Shown here one piece after another: positions 1 through 6,884 of a stretch of 64,000 nucleotides of DNA. Origin of the DNA: a virus; the IMG/VR virus record IMGVR_UViG_3300032299_001001, positions 1 to 64,000 of that record; one strand, written 5' to 3'. A program made the position numbers and the translations under genes. The stretch's first letter is position 1; each line of letters starts with the position of its first letter. The notes under the pieces are model-generated. The model saw nothing but the letters and a program-made list of their open reading frames with translations. It made no database searches and was not told where the DNA came from.

Positions 1-19
1 CCGGAAAGGGTGACGCGAT

Positions 20-49
20 GCCGCGGGGTTCAGTCCCCGCGGCTTCTTT
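20..49 (+). terminator. Strong intrinsic terminator hairpin
   Basis: A perfect 9-base-pair stem (GCCGCGGGG at 20-28 with CCCCGCGGC at 35-43) closes a 6-base loop and is followed by TTCTTT. It would end a transcript entering from the left edge. The 110 bases after it are AT-rich with no gene and lead into the first small + strand gene, so a promoter for this arm may lie there; no clear -35/-10 pair was found. Confidence 0.75.
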
Positions 50-161
50 ATGACCACAAGTAATAGGCGCATACCCATACCCTACCACTACATATATTTG
101 ATCACATACCAACAAAGGAAACACCCACATAAACATAAAACACCGTAAGAAAGCCCAAGTG

Positions 162-329
162 ATGACAATCCACCTCACCGAAACCGCCAAACACGAACTC
201 GAACAGACCGCCCATCACTGTTCGATCCCTCCGGAGAAACTTGCCTCCCTATTTGTCGAAGACGGGTTAAGGAGTTATCGTGACTCTCGTGACGAACTCC
301 GAGACTCCCTTGACCACGAAGATAGCTAA
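162..329 (+). CDS. Small hypothetical protein, possible DNA-binding partner
   Basis: An ATG frame of 55 codons ending in TAA at 327-329. The product is charged, with a helical middle (LASLFVEDGLRSYR) and an acidic end. Its last 50 bases overlap the start of the ribbon-helix-helix gene at 280, so the two are probably translated together. The size and pairing recall small antitoxin-like or regulator pairs, but no toxin is evident. Function unknown. Confidence 0.55.
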   Translation: MTIHLTETAKHELEQTAHHCSIPPEKLASLFVEDGLRSYRDSRDELRDSLDHEDS

Positions 330-468
330 CCTTCGCAACCCGAAGTTGATCCGCTCATTCGCCAGCGACCCCGAACTTGAAGACCGGCTAAAAGCTGAGT
401 CCGAAAGTTCGGGTCGCTCGATGAGCGCGGTCATCCGGCTGGCTCTGCGGAAATTCTTCGGGCTGTAG
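280..468 (+). CDS. Ribbon-helix-helix (CopG/Arc-like) regulator
   Basis: 62 residues from a GTG start, with AAGGAG at 269-274 at proper spacing deciding the start. The C-terminal half (about residues 30-62) has the pattern of a ribbon-helix-helix domain: a basic strand, a helix around ELEDRLKAESESSG, the turn RSMSAV and a second helix IRLALRKFFGL. Such proteins bind operators as dimers. It sits at the head of the left arm and may control early transcription. Its TAG stop overlaps a GTAATAAC junction motif. Confidence 0.7.
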   Translation: MTLVTNSETPLTTKIANLRNPKLIRSFASDPELEDRLKAESESSGRSMSAVIRLALRKFFGL

Positions 469-481
469 TAATAACAACATA

Positions 482-769
482 ATGACTTCGATGATCTTGG
501 AGTGTGAGTCCTTCACTGCGACTCCGCTCGAAAGTGGGAAGCTGCGCCTAGAGATCAAGGCTCCGGTCGAGCGGCCCAAGGAAACACTCGGTCCTCGCGA
601 AGCGGCTGAGAGGTTAAGCACCATCTTCGGCAAGCCAGTGCAGAAGCACTCGCTCGGATATTGGCGAGCACGCGGTCTGCCCTACACCCAAGTTGGCGAC
701 CGGAAATTTATCTACCACGAGGTCGCGATCACCCGATGGGCGCAGGGGCTTGGAACTTCGATTCTATGA
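482..769 (+). CDS. Helix-turn-helix protein, MerR/excisionase-like
   Basis: 95 residues. The middle (about residues 36-85) shows a winged-helix pattern: GPREAAERLSTIFGKPV, then YWRARGLPYTQVGDRKFIYH, then ITRWAQGL. This is how phage MerR/Xis-type DNA-binding domains read (helix, recognition helix, wing with a basic residue). It starts 6 bases after GTAATAAC and its stop overlaps the next ATG (ATGA at 766-769), so it is coupled to the nuclease gene. Likely an early regulator; no integrase is present to suggest a true excisionase. Confidence 0.65.
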   Translation: MTSMILECESFTATPLESGKLRLEIKAPVERPKETLGPREAAERLSTIFGKPVQKHSLGYWRARGLPYTQVGDRKFIYHEVAITRWAQGLGTSIL

Positions 770-1221
770 ACTCCAGGCAAAAAGGAAAACGGGTCGAGCG
801 CCTTTGGCGCGACCAACTTCGCGAGGCAGGATTCCTCAAGTCGTTCCGCGGTCAGCAGTATTGCGGTGCGGCCGGCAATGCCGATGTTGTTTGTCCTGAA
901 TTGCCGTCGCTGCACTTCGAAGTGAAGGGAGTGCAGAACTTGAACGTGCTCGCCGCGATGAAGCAGGCGAGCAATGACGCCGGGGATAAGACACCCGTCG
1001 TCGCGCACAAGAAAAACGGCGAGCCCTGGCTCGTCACCATGCTCGCCGCTGATTGGCTTCGTCTCGTGAACGACTCCGATTGGGTCAGTCCAGCAGACTC
1101 CCCAGCAACTCCCGATTCCGTTCAGCCCGCCGTTCTCTATTCGACCGGATTCGTTCCATCACCGCGTCTGATTGATCGGACGAGTAGTAGTAGCGATTGC
1201 CCTGTTTCTGAACATACGTGA
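766..1221 (+). CDS. Resolvase-like PD-(D/E)XK endonuclease
   Basis: 151 residues from the ATG that overlaps the preceding stop. The first 107 residues match the small phage Holliday-junction-resolvase/VSR-like nucleases: a MNSRQKGKRVER start, the GAAGNADVV motif with the catalytic Asp, then LHFEVKGVQ supplying the E-x-K pair, and a LAADWLRLV end. The family acts on branched DNA during recombination or packaging. The family's normal end is near residue 110. The last 40 residues are atypical, and the DNA coding for them is also covered by a minus-strand gene. Confidence 0.75.
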   Translation: MNSRQKGKRVERLWRDQLREAGFLKSFRGQQYCGAAGNADVVCPELPSLHFEVKGVQNLNVLAAMKQASNDAGDKTPVVAHKKNGEPWLVTMLAADWLRLVNDSDWVSPADSPATPDSVQPAVLYSTGFVPSPRLIDRTSSSSDCPVSEHT

Positions 1222-1327
1222 TCCCGTTCGGAGTATTCAGGTCGATCACGTAAAAGTTCCTGTCGCCAGCTAATGCGGTTCCCGTAAGGAGACCCGCTAC
1301 AAGTATTGAGTTAATAATTTTCATCAT
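1085..1327 (-). CDS. Small secreted protein, antisense to nuclease 3' end
   Basis: 80 residues with a textbook signal peptide: Met-Lys start, hydrophobic core around INSILVAGLLTGTALA and an Ala-x-Ala-type cleavage site before GDRNFYVI. The mature part is about 60 residues with a charged arginine-rich C-terminus (RIRSNRERRAERNREL). It is the only minus-strand gene in the first 12 kb and overlaps the nuclease gene over 137 bases. No ribosome site is obvious. It could act in the envelope, for example in superinfection exclusion, but that is inference. Either this gene or the nuclease's unusual tail may be spurious. Confidence 0.55.
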   Translation of the reverse strand: MMKIINSILVAGLLTGTALAGDRNFYVIDLNTPNGITYVQKQGNRYYYSSDQSDAVMERIRSNRERRAERNRELLGSLLD

Positions 1328-1344
1328 TAGGTAAGACTCAGCAC

Positions 1345-3756
1345 ATGCCCACAGCGTTCAAACTCTTCCCATACCAAGAAAAAGCGGTAGCCGAACACCT
1401 CCGGATTCTGGACTCGGTCGGGGCGTCACTCGACGGGACCGGGTGCGGAGGCGGGAAAACGGTCATCGCGAGTGCCCTTGCTGCACGATATGCGTTAAAA
1501 GTGTGCGTTGTATGTCCTAAATCGGTGATTTTGAAATGGACAGAAACCCTGTCCAGCTTCGGGGTGAACCCCCTATTTGTCCTTAATCCCGAAAAGTTAC
1601 GGGTCGGGAACACGCCCTGGCTTAAAAAGACTTCCAAAGGAGGGAAGAAGGTCGCCTTCGAGTGGCAGCTTCCCGAGCGGTGCCTTTTGATTTTCGACGA
1701 AACGCACATGTTCGGGGCCTATAACAGCCAGAACGGGAAGATGCTCGAATCCGCTGCGGGGAACCATGCCGTCCTGATGTTGAGTGCCACGGCCGCAGAA
1801 TCCCCGCTCAAGATGAAGGCGATCGGGGTCAACCTCCGGCTGTTCACGGGCGGCTACTTCTGGAAGTGGGTGCGCGAGATGGGGGCCGAGGAAGGGCGCT
1901 GGGGTGGCCTTGAGTGGAATCCCCGCCGGCCGGAGAACAAGGAGAAGATGGAGCGGCTCCACCATTCGGTATTCGCGAATAGAGGATATCGGGTTTCCGA
2001 GGAGGAGCTACGCGAGCAGTTGCCGGATCTCATGCTCTCCGATGAGCCCCTTTGGCTCTCAGATAAAGACCGCGCTACTGTAAAGGCGCTTTATGACGAA
2101 ATGGCTGATCCGGATGATCCGGGCGGTGTCAAAAACCTCCGGCAGCGCCAAGCCCTTGAAACGGTCAAGGTCGCGTATCTGGTGGAGCGTGCCCAGGAGA
2201 TCGTCGAATCAGGCGGGTCGGTGGTCCTCTTCCTAAATTTCCATGAATCCATCGACCAAGCACGGAAGCTCCTCGAAGACGCGGGTGTCATCGACGGACG
2301 AGAAACGGCCAAAGCCCGAGCGGAAACCCAACGCCGGTTCCAAGAAAACGAACTTCGGTGTGTCATCGTCCAGATCGCGGCGGGTGGCCAATCCATCGAC
2401 CTACACGACGTGGTCGGAGAGTTCCCACGAGTTGCACTTATTTGTCCCCAGTTCTCCGGCCTTGTGGAGGAACAGGCTCTTGGACGGATACGACGGGTCG
2501 GGGCCAAGTCTCGCGCACTCGCTTTAAGGCTCTACGCACCTGGCACCGTGGAGCAGGGAGCCCTGCGTCTGACCGAGGAAAAACGGGAGAATGTAGGAAT
2601 TTTGAATGCAGGGAAAAATAATTTGAACAATGGGGTGGGTACCCCGGTCTCATCTTCCATGTTGGTAATAACGCCATCAACGGAAGAGAGGTTGCACAGC
2701 GAACACTCGCCCTCCTCACTCAAAGAGAAAGCTAAATGCCCAGGATTCCGCAACGACCAAACTCGCGACAAGACCGCCGCAAACCGCGGAAATCTAGGTC
2801 ACCTCGCGACGGAAAAAGAGAACCTCGACATGATTCCGCCGGACGACCCGAAGCTGCGCGAAGCCGTCGAGATGTGCTTGCGTTATCTGTCGGCTCTCCG
2901 CAAGCCCCTCGTAAACGCTCGGGAGCTTCGGGAGCAGCGATACAACATGCTCGACCAGTTCGGGCACGTCGACCACATCATCCTGCACGGCGACAAAGCC
3001 GAGTTGGTCGATTACAAGTTTGCCTTCGGGGAATACGTAGCGGATTCGCCGCAGTTCTGGGCCTATGCCGTCGGGTTGTGGGATGCCCATCCTGAAGTCG
3101 AACAACTGACTGTTCATGTCCTTTTACCTTTCCGGGGGGTCATAGACCGCGAAACGTGGTCCCGGGAAAAAGACTACGATCGTCTGTCAGCGCAAACTGC
3201 CGCCATCATCGCTTCGGCGAGGCGGGATGACCCCTCGACCTATTTAACAGGGGCACACTGCGCTTGGTGCGCCCGCCAAGCCAGTTGCCCGAAACTTTCG
3301 TCTTTGGCCCTGACCATCGCGTCTGAATATAAGGCCGACGAACTCACGCTGCCGGCGCAATACGATCCGGCCAACATCTTTGACCCGCACGTTATTGCGT
3401 TCGCCAAGAAGGCAGCGCCGATCATGCGGTCATGGGCCGATAAGGTCGACGCCCGCGCTCTCGAAATGCGGATGCAAGAAGGAATCGAAATTCCTGGGTT
3501 CGAACTCGCCGAGCGGAAATCCCCTTTCAAGATCACCAACGCCCAAGCCGCGTGGGAGACGGTCAAAGATCAAATTACCCCTGAAGCCTTCGCCGCCTGC
3601 GCCGAGGTCAAGATCGGGGAACTGGAGAAAGCCATCGCACGGACCGCCAAGCGCGGCGAGATGGCCCGCTCCAAAGAACAACTTCGTGACGCATTGGTAG
3701 ACGCCGATGCGGCCAAGTCCGAGGGGACTTATCACTACCTGAAGAAAACCAAGTAA
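1345..3756 (+). CDS. SF2 helicase fused to Cas4/RecB-like (DUF2800) nuclease
   Basis: 803 residues in two parts. Residues 1-430 form a superfamily 2 helicase: Walker A GCGGGKT at 33-39, DETH box near 119, motif III LSAT near 146 and motif VI QALGRIRR near 377. Residues 455-803 resemble DUF2800/Cas4-type exonucleases: a SPSSLKEKAKCPG entry, DHIILHGDKAELVDYK with the D...E-x-K active site near 540-556, and a cluster CAWCARQASC near 639 that with Cys of KCPG could hold an Fe-S cluster. The joint (430-455) is low-quality sequence containing a GTAATAAC motif, so the nuclease may also start internally at ATG 2659 or TTG 2692. Role: recombination or replication end-processing. Confidence 0.85.
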   Translation: MPTAFKLFPYQEKAVAEHLRILDSVGASLDGTGCGGGKTVIASALAARYALKVCVVCPKSVILKWTETLSSFGVNPLFVLNPEKLRVGNTPWLKKTSKGGKKVAFEWQLPERCLLIFDETHMFGAYNSQNGKMLESAAGNHAVLMLSATAAESPLKMKAIGVNLRLFTGGYFWKWVREMGAEEGRWGGLEWNPRRPENKEKMERLHHSVFANRGYRVSEEELREQLPDLMLSDEPLWLSDKDRATVKALYDEMADPDDPGGVKNLRQRQALETVKVAYLVERAQEIVESGGSVVLFLNFHESIDQARKLLEDAGVIDGRETAKARAETQRRFQENELRCVIVQIAAGGQSIDLHDVVGEFPRVALICPQFSGLVEEQALGRIRRVGAKSRALALRLYAPGTVEQGALRLTEEKRENVGILNAGKNNLNNGVGTPVSSSMLVITPSTEERLHSEHSPSSLKEKAKCPGFRNDQTRDKTAANRGNLGHLATEKENLDMIPPDDPKLREAVEMCLRYLSALRKPLVNARELREQRYNMLDQFGHVDHIILHGDKAELVDYKFAFGEYVADSPQFWAYAVGLWDAHPEVEQLTVHVLLPFRGVIDRETWSREKDYDRLSAQTAAIIASARRDDPSTYLTGAHCAWCARQASCPKLSSLALTIASEYKADELTLPAQYDPANIFDPHVIAFAKKAAPIMRSWADKVDARALEMRMQEGIEIPGFELAERKSPFKITNAQAAWETVKDQITPEAFAACAEVKIGELEKAIARTAKRGEMARSKEQLRDALVDADAAKSEGTYHYLKKTK
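2665..2672 (+). promoter_or_regulatory. GTAATAAC junction motif inside fused gene
   Basis: An exact copy of the motif, followed by GCC as at 3753, 8896 and 20372, lying at the domain joint of the helicase-nuclease fusion. It is read in frame as Val-Ile-Thr, so the tandem stops are out of frame. Downstream in-frame TTG at 2692 would give a nuclease beginning MHSEHSPSSL, close to where family members normally begin. Confidence 0.5.
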
Positions 3757-3760
3757 TAAC
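3753..3760 (+). repeat. GTAATAAC gene-junction motif (representative of dispersed family)
   Basis: This 8-mer occurs at gene starts on the coding strand. Exact + copies: 468-475, 2665-2672, 3753-3760, 8896-8903, 15636-15643, 18612-18619, 19639-19646, 22543-22550; TAATAAC variant at 20372-20378. Exact - copies: 29402-29409, 36744-36751, 40901-40908, 45151-45158, 50153-50160, 51992-51999, 52843-52850, 58862-58869; near copies at 55567-55574 and 60921-60928. At several copies TAATAA is the tandem stop of the upstream gene. Most lie 1-40 bases before a start codon. No wrong-strand copies were noticed. Function unknown. Confidence 0.7.
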
Positions 3761-3774
3761 GCCACATACCAATT

Positions 3775-4533
3775 ATGGGAAAAGTATCGTTTGAAGAGGC
3801 CGTTGAGGCCCAAGTCATCGAGGAAGTCAGCAACAAAGCCGTTGCCGTCCGCCCCGAATCGCAGGTCGCCATCATGGGCGAGGACCAAGCAAAAGGAATC
3901 TACGGAGAGTTCGGAGCCGACGACATCAAGTTGCCCCGCCTTAACCTCGTCAACAAAGTCGGCGATCTGTCGAACTTGTTCACACCGGGCACTTATGTTC
4001 TCAACAAAGAACACCAGATCAACGACATCGATCCGAAGAACAAGGGCGCGGCCGTTCCGCTCAAAGTCATCGCCGTTCGTCTGAAGGTCGAATACCAAGA
4101 GTCGCTACCCTACGATCCGGACGTTCGTCCCCGCGTCTTCCAAACGGCCGAGGAAGTTCGGCTGGCCGGTGGCCGCGTCGATTACGGTCGCAAGGAAGGC
4201 ATCTTTGCCAAGGTCGGCCACATCGAGTTCTTGATCCAAGAGCCCGAGACACTTTCGGAAGAAGCGGCTACGTCATTCTTCTACGTGCTCGGTGAAAAAC
4301 GCTACGCACGGGTGATTTTTACCGCGTCGTCGACCGCCTACGCCGAGACCGCAGCGATCCTCTACAACGACTATCGCGTCGGGCATCTCAACAAGACGGG
4401 CCTCTTCGGCGGCTTCTACTCGCTCGGGTCGAAGTTGAAGACCGGAGACAAAGGAACGTGGTGGATTCCGTCGATGAAGACGGCCGGCGAAGTTCCCGCG
4501 GAACTGCAAGCCGAGATCAAAGGACTCCTCTAA
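3775..4533 (+). CDS. Conserved phage replication-module protein, possible ssDNA-binding
   Basis: 252 residues, starting 14 bases after GTAATAAC. After an acidic helical N-terminus (about 1-45) comes a beta-rich body beginning LPRLNLVNKVGDL, with FTPGTYVLN and a repeated aromatic pattern (RYARVIFT, GGFYSLGSK, GTWWIP). No enzyme motif is visible. Its place directly after the helicase-nuclease and before nucleotide and polymerase genes suggests a DNA-binding accessory, such as a single-strand binding or recombination mediator. That is inference from position only. Confidence 0.6.
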   Translation: MGKVSFEEAVEAQVIEEVSNKAVAVRPESQVAIMGEDQAKGIYGEFGADDIKLPRLNLVNKVGDLSNLFTPGTYVLNKEHQINDIDPKNKGAAVPLKVIAVRLKVEYQESLPYDPDVRPRVFQTAEEVRLAGGRVDYGRKEGIFAKVGHIEFLIQEPETLSEEAATSFFYVLGEKRYARVIFTASSTAYAETAAILYNDYRVGHLNKTGLFGGFYSLGSKLKTGDKGTWWIPSMKTAGEVPAELQAEIKGLL

Positions 4534-4540
4534 TGCATTT

Positions 4541-4596
4541 CCCCGGTGGGAGGTTTTCGGCCGCTCGTGGGCCACGGGTTCTTCCTCCCGCCGGGG
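4541..4596 (+). promoter_or_regulatory. Long stem-loop in leader of the nucleotide-metabolism gene
   Basis: CCCCGGTGGGAGG (4541-4553) pairs over all 13 positions with CCTCCCGCCGGGG (4584-4596), with one G-T wobble. The 30-base loop can itself form a GGCC/GGCC stem (4559-4562 with 4570-4573). It fills the 72-base gap between the 3775 gene and ATG 4606, and the right arm is followed by ACCACTTTT then ATG. It could act as terminator, mRNA processing site or translational control element; the T-run is short. Confidence 0.6.
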
Positions 4597-4605
4597 ACCA
4601 CTTTT

Positions 4606-4932
4606 ATGGATACAAATACTGAAGTTCTAACTTACGTCGAGAAGACGGCCGAGGCTCTCGGCATCCAGACCGAAATGGGGCGCAAAGCCTTCCGGTCTTT
4701 CTGTGAGGCTGCTGTTCTCCTCGACACCAAACAGCGCGATTACGGTAGCGCAAACATCTCGGCATTCGGTGAGCGCGGCATCGTCGTTCGCATGAACGAC
4801 AAGGTCGAACGATTGAAAACGCTCGTCTGGAATGACCGTTCGCCGGAGCATGAAAAGGTCAGTGATACGTGGTTGGACATCACCAACTACGGAGTCATCG
4901 GCCTGCTCTGCCACCGCCAAGAGTGGAAATGA
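4606..4932 (+). CDS. DUF1599-type nucleotide modification-associated protein
   Basis: 108 residues from the ATG just after the stem-loop (an upstream in-frame GTG at 4546 would run through the hairpin and is rejected). The body has the family pattern: LLDTKQRDYGSANISAFGERG, then VVRMNDKVERLKTL, then DTWLDITNYGVIGL. This matches the nucleotide modification-associated domain 1 family, thought to act on nucleotides in phages with altered DNA. Here it may serve nucleotide supply together with the dCMP deaminase at 11557. Its stop overlaps the next ATG. Confidence 0.75.
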   Translation: MDTNTEVLTYVEKTAEALGIQTEMGRKAFRSFCEAAVLLDTKQRDYGSANISAFGERGIVVRMNDKVERLKTLVWNDRSPEHEKVSDTWLDITNYGVIGLLCHRQEWK

Positions 4933-5018
4933 TCCCGATCGTCGGACTATTCGTATCTTGGGTCGGTCTATTCGGATTCGGAGCATGGCTCGCCGCCAAG
5001 GGAGGAGACGCTAAATGA
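4929..5018 (+). CDS. Tiny single-pass membrane protein
   Basis: 29 residues starting at the ATGA overlap with the previous gene and ending in an ATGA overlap with the next, so it is coupled on both sides. Residues 3-22 are one hydrophobic span (IVGLFVSWVGLFGFGAWLAA) followed by a short charged tail. AGGGAGGAG inside its end serves as ribosome site for the gene at 5015. Function unknown; small membrane proteins of this kind recur in this arm. Confidence 0.6.
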   Translation: MIPIVGLFVSWVGLFGFGAWLAAKGGDAK

Positions 5019-5287
5019 GAACCTACACCGTCGTTATCGACGAGGACGTTCCTCTTGCCGACAAGAAACCCGGCGAACAGTCGCGGTATCAGCACCCGCT
5101 CTCTTACCTGCTAGGCAATCTGAACGTCGGCGACTCGTTCATGTATCCGGCTTCGACACACGAACACTTCAACGGACTGCGCTCGATCGCTCACAGCATC
5201 GGCCGGCGTGGCAAGAAGAAGTTCGCGACCCGAGTCGTCACCGATGGTGAAGGCGTGGATCGGCTTCGCTTCTGGAGGTTACAATGA
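5015..5287 (+). CDS. Small conserved phage protein with VGDSF motif
   Basis: 90 residues. The pattern (YQHPLSYLLGNLNVGDSF, then GLRSIAHSIGRRGKKKFATR, then RLRFWRL) matches a widespread family of small phage proteins of unknown function, typically reading 'mxVGDSFxxP ... GkkFxtR ... gvRvWR'. GGAGG ten bases upstream and ATGA overlaps at both ends place it in a tightly coupled operon before the polymerase. Confidence 0.65.
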   Translation: MRTYTVVIDEDVPLADKKPGEQSRYQHPLSYLLGNLNVGDSFMYPASTHEHFNGLRSIAHSIGRRGKKKFATRVVTDGEGVDRLRFWRLQ

Positions 5288-5409
5288 ACCCCGAAGGATT
5301 CTTTCTTGTCGGGATGGGCTTCGGGCTGCTGCTCGGCGGGCTCTCAACCTACGGAGCGATGTTCGCCTGGGCTATCAAACGCGGGAGGGAAGACGACGAT
5401 GCCGAGTGA
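5284..5409 (+). CDS. Tiny membrane protein
   Basis: 41 residues starting at the ATGA overlap with the previous gene. Residues 5-30 form one hydrophobic glycine-rich span, followed by a positively then negatively charged tail (IKRGREDDDAE). It overlaps the following gene by 11 bases in another frame. Function unknown. Confidence 0.55.
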   Translation: MNPEGFFLVGMGFGLLLGGLSTYGAMFAWAIKRGREDDDAE

Positions 5410-5572
5410 TCCCGATCAAGACCGCGACGAGGCGCAAGGGATGGACGCTGAAGAGGCTCACTACTGGGCCAGACGCAGCGACCCAATGGAAGAGTATTGC
5501 GAATACTGCGAAGGCTTCTACGGCGAGTGCGAGTGCGAAGAAAAGCGTGAAGCGGCCAAGGAGGAAGAATGA
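5399..5572 (+). CDS. Small acidic protein with cysteine cluster
   Basis: 57 residues, very acidic, from the ATG inside the end of the previous gene; GGGAGGGAAG lies upstream. A central CEYCEGFYGECEC segment has five cysteines including a CxxC pair, which could bind zinc. The next gene also has a CxxC...H finger, so two small putative metal-binding proteins are adjacent. Function unknown. Confidence 0.5.
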   Translation: MPSDPDQDRDEAQGMDAEEAHYWARRSDPMEEYCEYCEGFYGECECEEKREAAKEEE

Positions 5573-5575
5573 GTT

Positions 5576-5833
5576 ATGCCGCACGTTTCGGAGAATCTCG
5601 CTTACGGCCGAGCTTGTTTACGGAAGCGGCCGTTCGAATCCAAGGAAGCGGCATCAGCCGAACGGTCGGAAGATTTCAGGGTTTATCGATGCCAATACTG
5701 CAACAAGTGGCACCGATCCTCACGACCCCACCTCAAACAACGACTACTCGCGCAGAAAAATCGCAGGCGAACGGAGGTGCGGGTCAAAGCCCTGCGAAAA
5801 CGGGCGATTCTGAAACAATTCTATGAACACTGA
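5576..5833 (+). CDS. Small basic zinc-finger-like protein
   Basis: 85 residues. The N-terminal half contains KEAASAERSEDFRVYRCQYC followed by NKWHRSSRPH, a CxxC...WH pattern seen in short phage zinc-finger proteins; the C-terminal half is a basic helix (RRRTEVRVKALRKRAILK). Likely nucleic-acid binding. It starts 3 bases after the previous stop and its end overlaps the next start by 11 bases. Confidence 0.6.
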   Translation: MPHVSENLAYGRACLRKRPFESKEAASAERSEDFRVYRCQYCNKWHRSSRPHLKQRLLAQKNRRRTEVRVKALRKRAILKQFYEH

Positions 5834-6014
5834 CTACACCATCGGTCGCATCAATTTCGGACCGCGTGACTCTTTTACAACGCTCGGACAACTGATCGAC
5901 GAGATCGCCGCCCAAGAGGAACTAGTCGAAGACCTCTGCGTCTTCGCAGGGAATCAACTAACTGAAATCATTTGGGCGCAAGACCACATGCCCGTGGAGG
6001 TTTACGAGCTATGA
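5823..6014 (+). CDS. Small hypothetical protein upstream of polymerase exonuclease part
   Basis: 63 residues, with a helical acidic middle (LGQLIDEIAAQEELVEDLCV). No known motif. It overlaps the previous gene, and its TGA overlaps the ATG of the polymerase exonuclease gene, so it is translated in the same coupled chain. Confidence 0.55.
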   Translation: MNTDYTIGRINFGPRDSFTTLGQLIDEIAAQEELVEDLCVFAGNQLTEIIWAQDHMPVEVYEL

Positions 6015-6496
6015 CTTCGCCGGGGGAGACCACTACATCAAACAACCCGTCTGGGGAGGCGGGGCGTCAACTAGTCCTCCCCCGGCACCCTTCTGTCGCG
6101 ATCGACTTCGAGTCCTACTATGACAAGGACATTAGCGTCACCACTATGGGCGCTTGGAAGTATGCTCGCGAAACCGACATCTATATGGTCGCGATGTATT
6201 TCGACGACGGGACTTGTTTCGTCGGTGCGCCGATCGATGCCCCGTGGCTGCGCTGCCACAAGCGTGACTGGATCATGCACAACGCGGCCTTCGATCTGAC
6301 GCTCTACGAGGCGCTCGCCGAGAAGAAATGGGTCACCCGCGTGGAGCCGCGCTACGTCTTCGATACAGCCGACCTCGCTGCCTACCTCGGCTACCCCAGG
6401 TCGCTCAAAGAAGCAGCTAAACATCTCCTCGGGATCGAGATGAGCAAATCCACCCGAGACAACATGAAAGGAATGAAGTGGACCAAGGACTCTTAA
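6011..6496 (+). CDS. Family-A DNA polymerase, N-terminal part of 3'-5' exonuclease domain
   Basis: 161 residues. AIDFESYYDKD carries the Exo I acidic pair (D-x-E) and WIMHNAAFDLTLYEAL the Exo II N...F-D motif. RYVFDTADLAAYLGYPRSL and LKEAAKHLLGI follow as in polymerase I-type proofreading domains. The protein stops right after GMKWTKDS, before the Exo III motif, which is found at the start of the gene at 7523. The two pieces join naturally and together look like one phage polymerase of about 615 residues, interrupted by four small genes. Confidence 0.8.
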   Translation: MTSPGETTTSNNPSGEAGRQLVLPRHPSVAIDFESYYDKDISVTTMGAWKYARETDIYMVAMYFDDGTCFVGAPIDAPWLRCHKRDWIMHNAAFDLTLYEALAEKKWVTRVEPRYVFDTADLAAYLGYPRSLKEAAKHLLGIEMSKSTRDNMKGMKWTKDS

Positions 6497-6681
6497 AAGT
6501 ATTCCAAGCCATCTCCGGATGGCGCACACCCGAAGAATTCGGCCACGAGAACGATGGCTATGTCACGTTCGAGGAAGACCGCAAAACCCACTGCCGTTCG
6601 GCTTTCTTCTGGAAAGCGGACTACTCCCACGAGCATCTCAACGCGATGTGGCTGGGCGGGCAGACATTTGTGAAGCGATGA
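6478..6681 (+). CDS. Small hypothetical protein inserted in split polymerase
   Basis: 67 residues from a GTG inside the end of the exonuclease gene, overlapping it by 19 bases. It is rich in aromatic and histidine residues (YVTFEEDRKTHCRSAFFWKA, DYSHEHLN). Codon third positions are mostly G or C, as in real genes here. First of four coupled genes that separate the polymerase halves. Function unknown. Confidence 0.5.
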   Translation: MDQGLLKVFQAISGWRTPEEFGHENDGYVTFEEDRKTHCRSAFFWKADYSHEHLNAMWLGGQTFVKR

Positions 6682-6884
6682 AATGGACGACGAACAAACC
6701 GCCCGAGGCGAATCTCGGCGATACCCGACAAGTGACCAGATTCCTCTGGTTCCCAAAGGAAATGGCTGGAACTTGGCGGTGGCTGGAGACGGCCACTTGG
6801 GAACAAGTCTACGTCCTCAAGCCGATGAGCGACTGGCTCTACCTCGGCTGGTGGGATGTCTACGAGAAGGGATGGATTAAATGA
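6678..6884 (+). CDS. Small tryptophan-rich hypothetical protein
   Basis: 68 residues with eight tryptophans, including TWRWLETATWEQVYV and YLGWWDVYEKGW. It starts and ends in ATGA overlaps with its neighbours. The single-domain beta-like pattern resembles short phage proteins of unknown role. Second gene of the polymerase insert. Confidence 0.6.
   Translation: MKWTTNKPPEANLGDTRQVTRFLWFPKEMAGTWRWLETATWEQVYVLKPMSDWLYLGWWDVYEKGWIK

Noticed and set aside
482-769. Excisionase of a temperate phage
   Set aside because: The domain type allows it, but no integrase or repressor/attachment arrangement was found; an early regulator is the safer reading.
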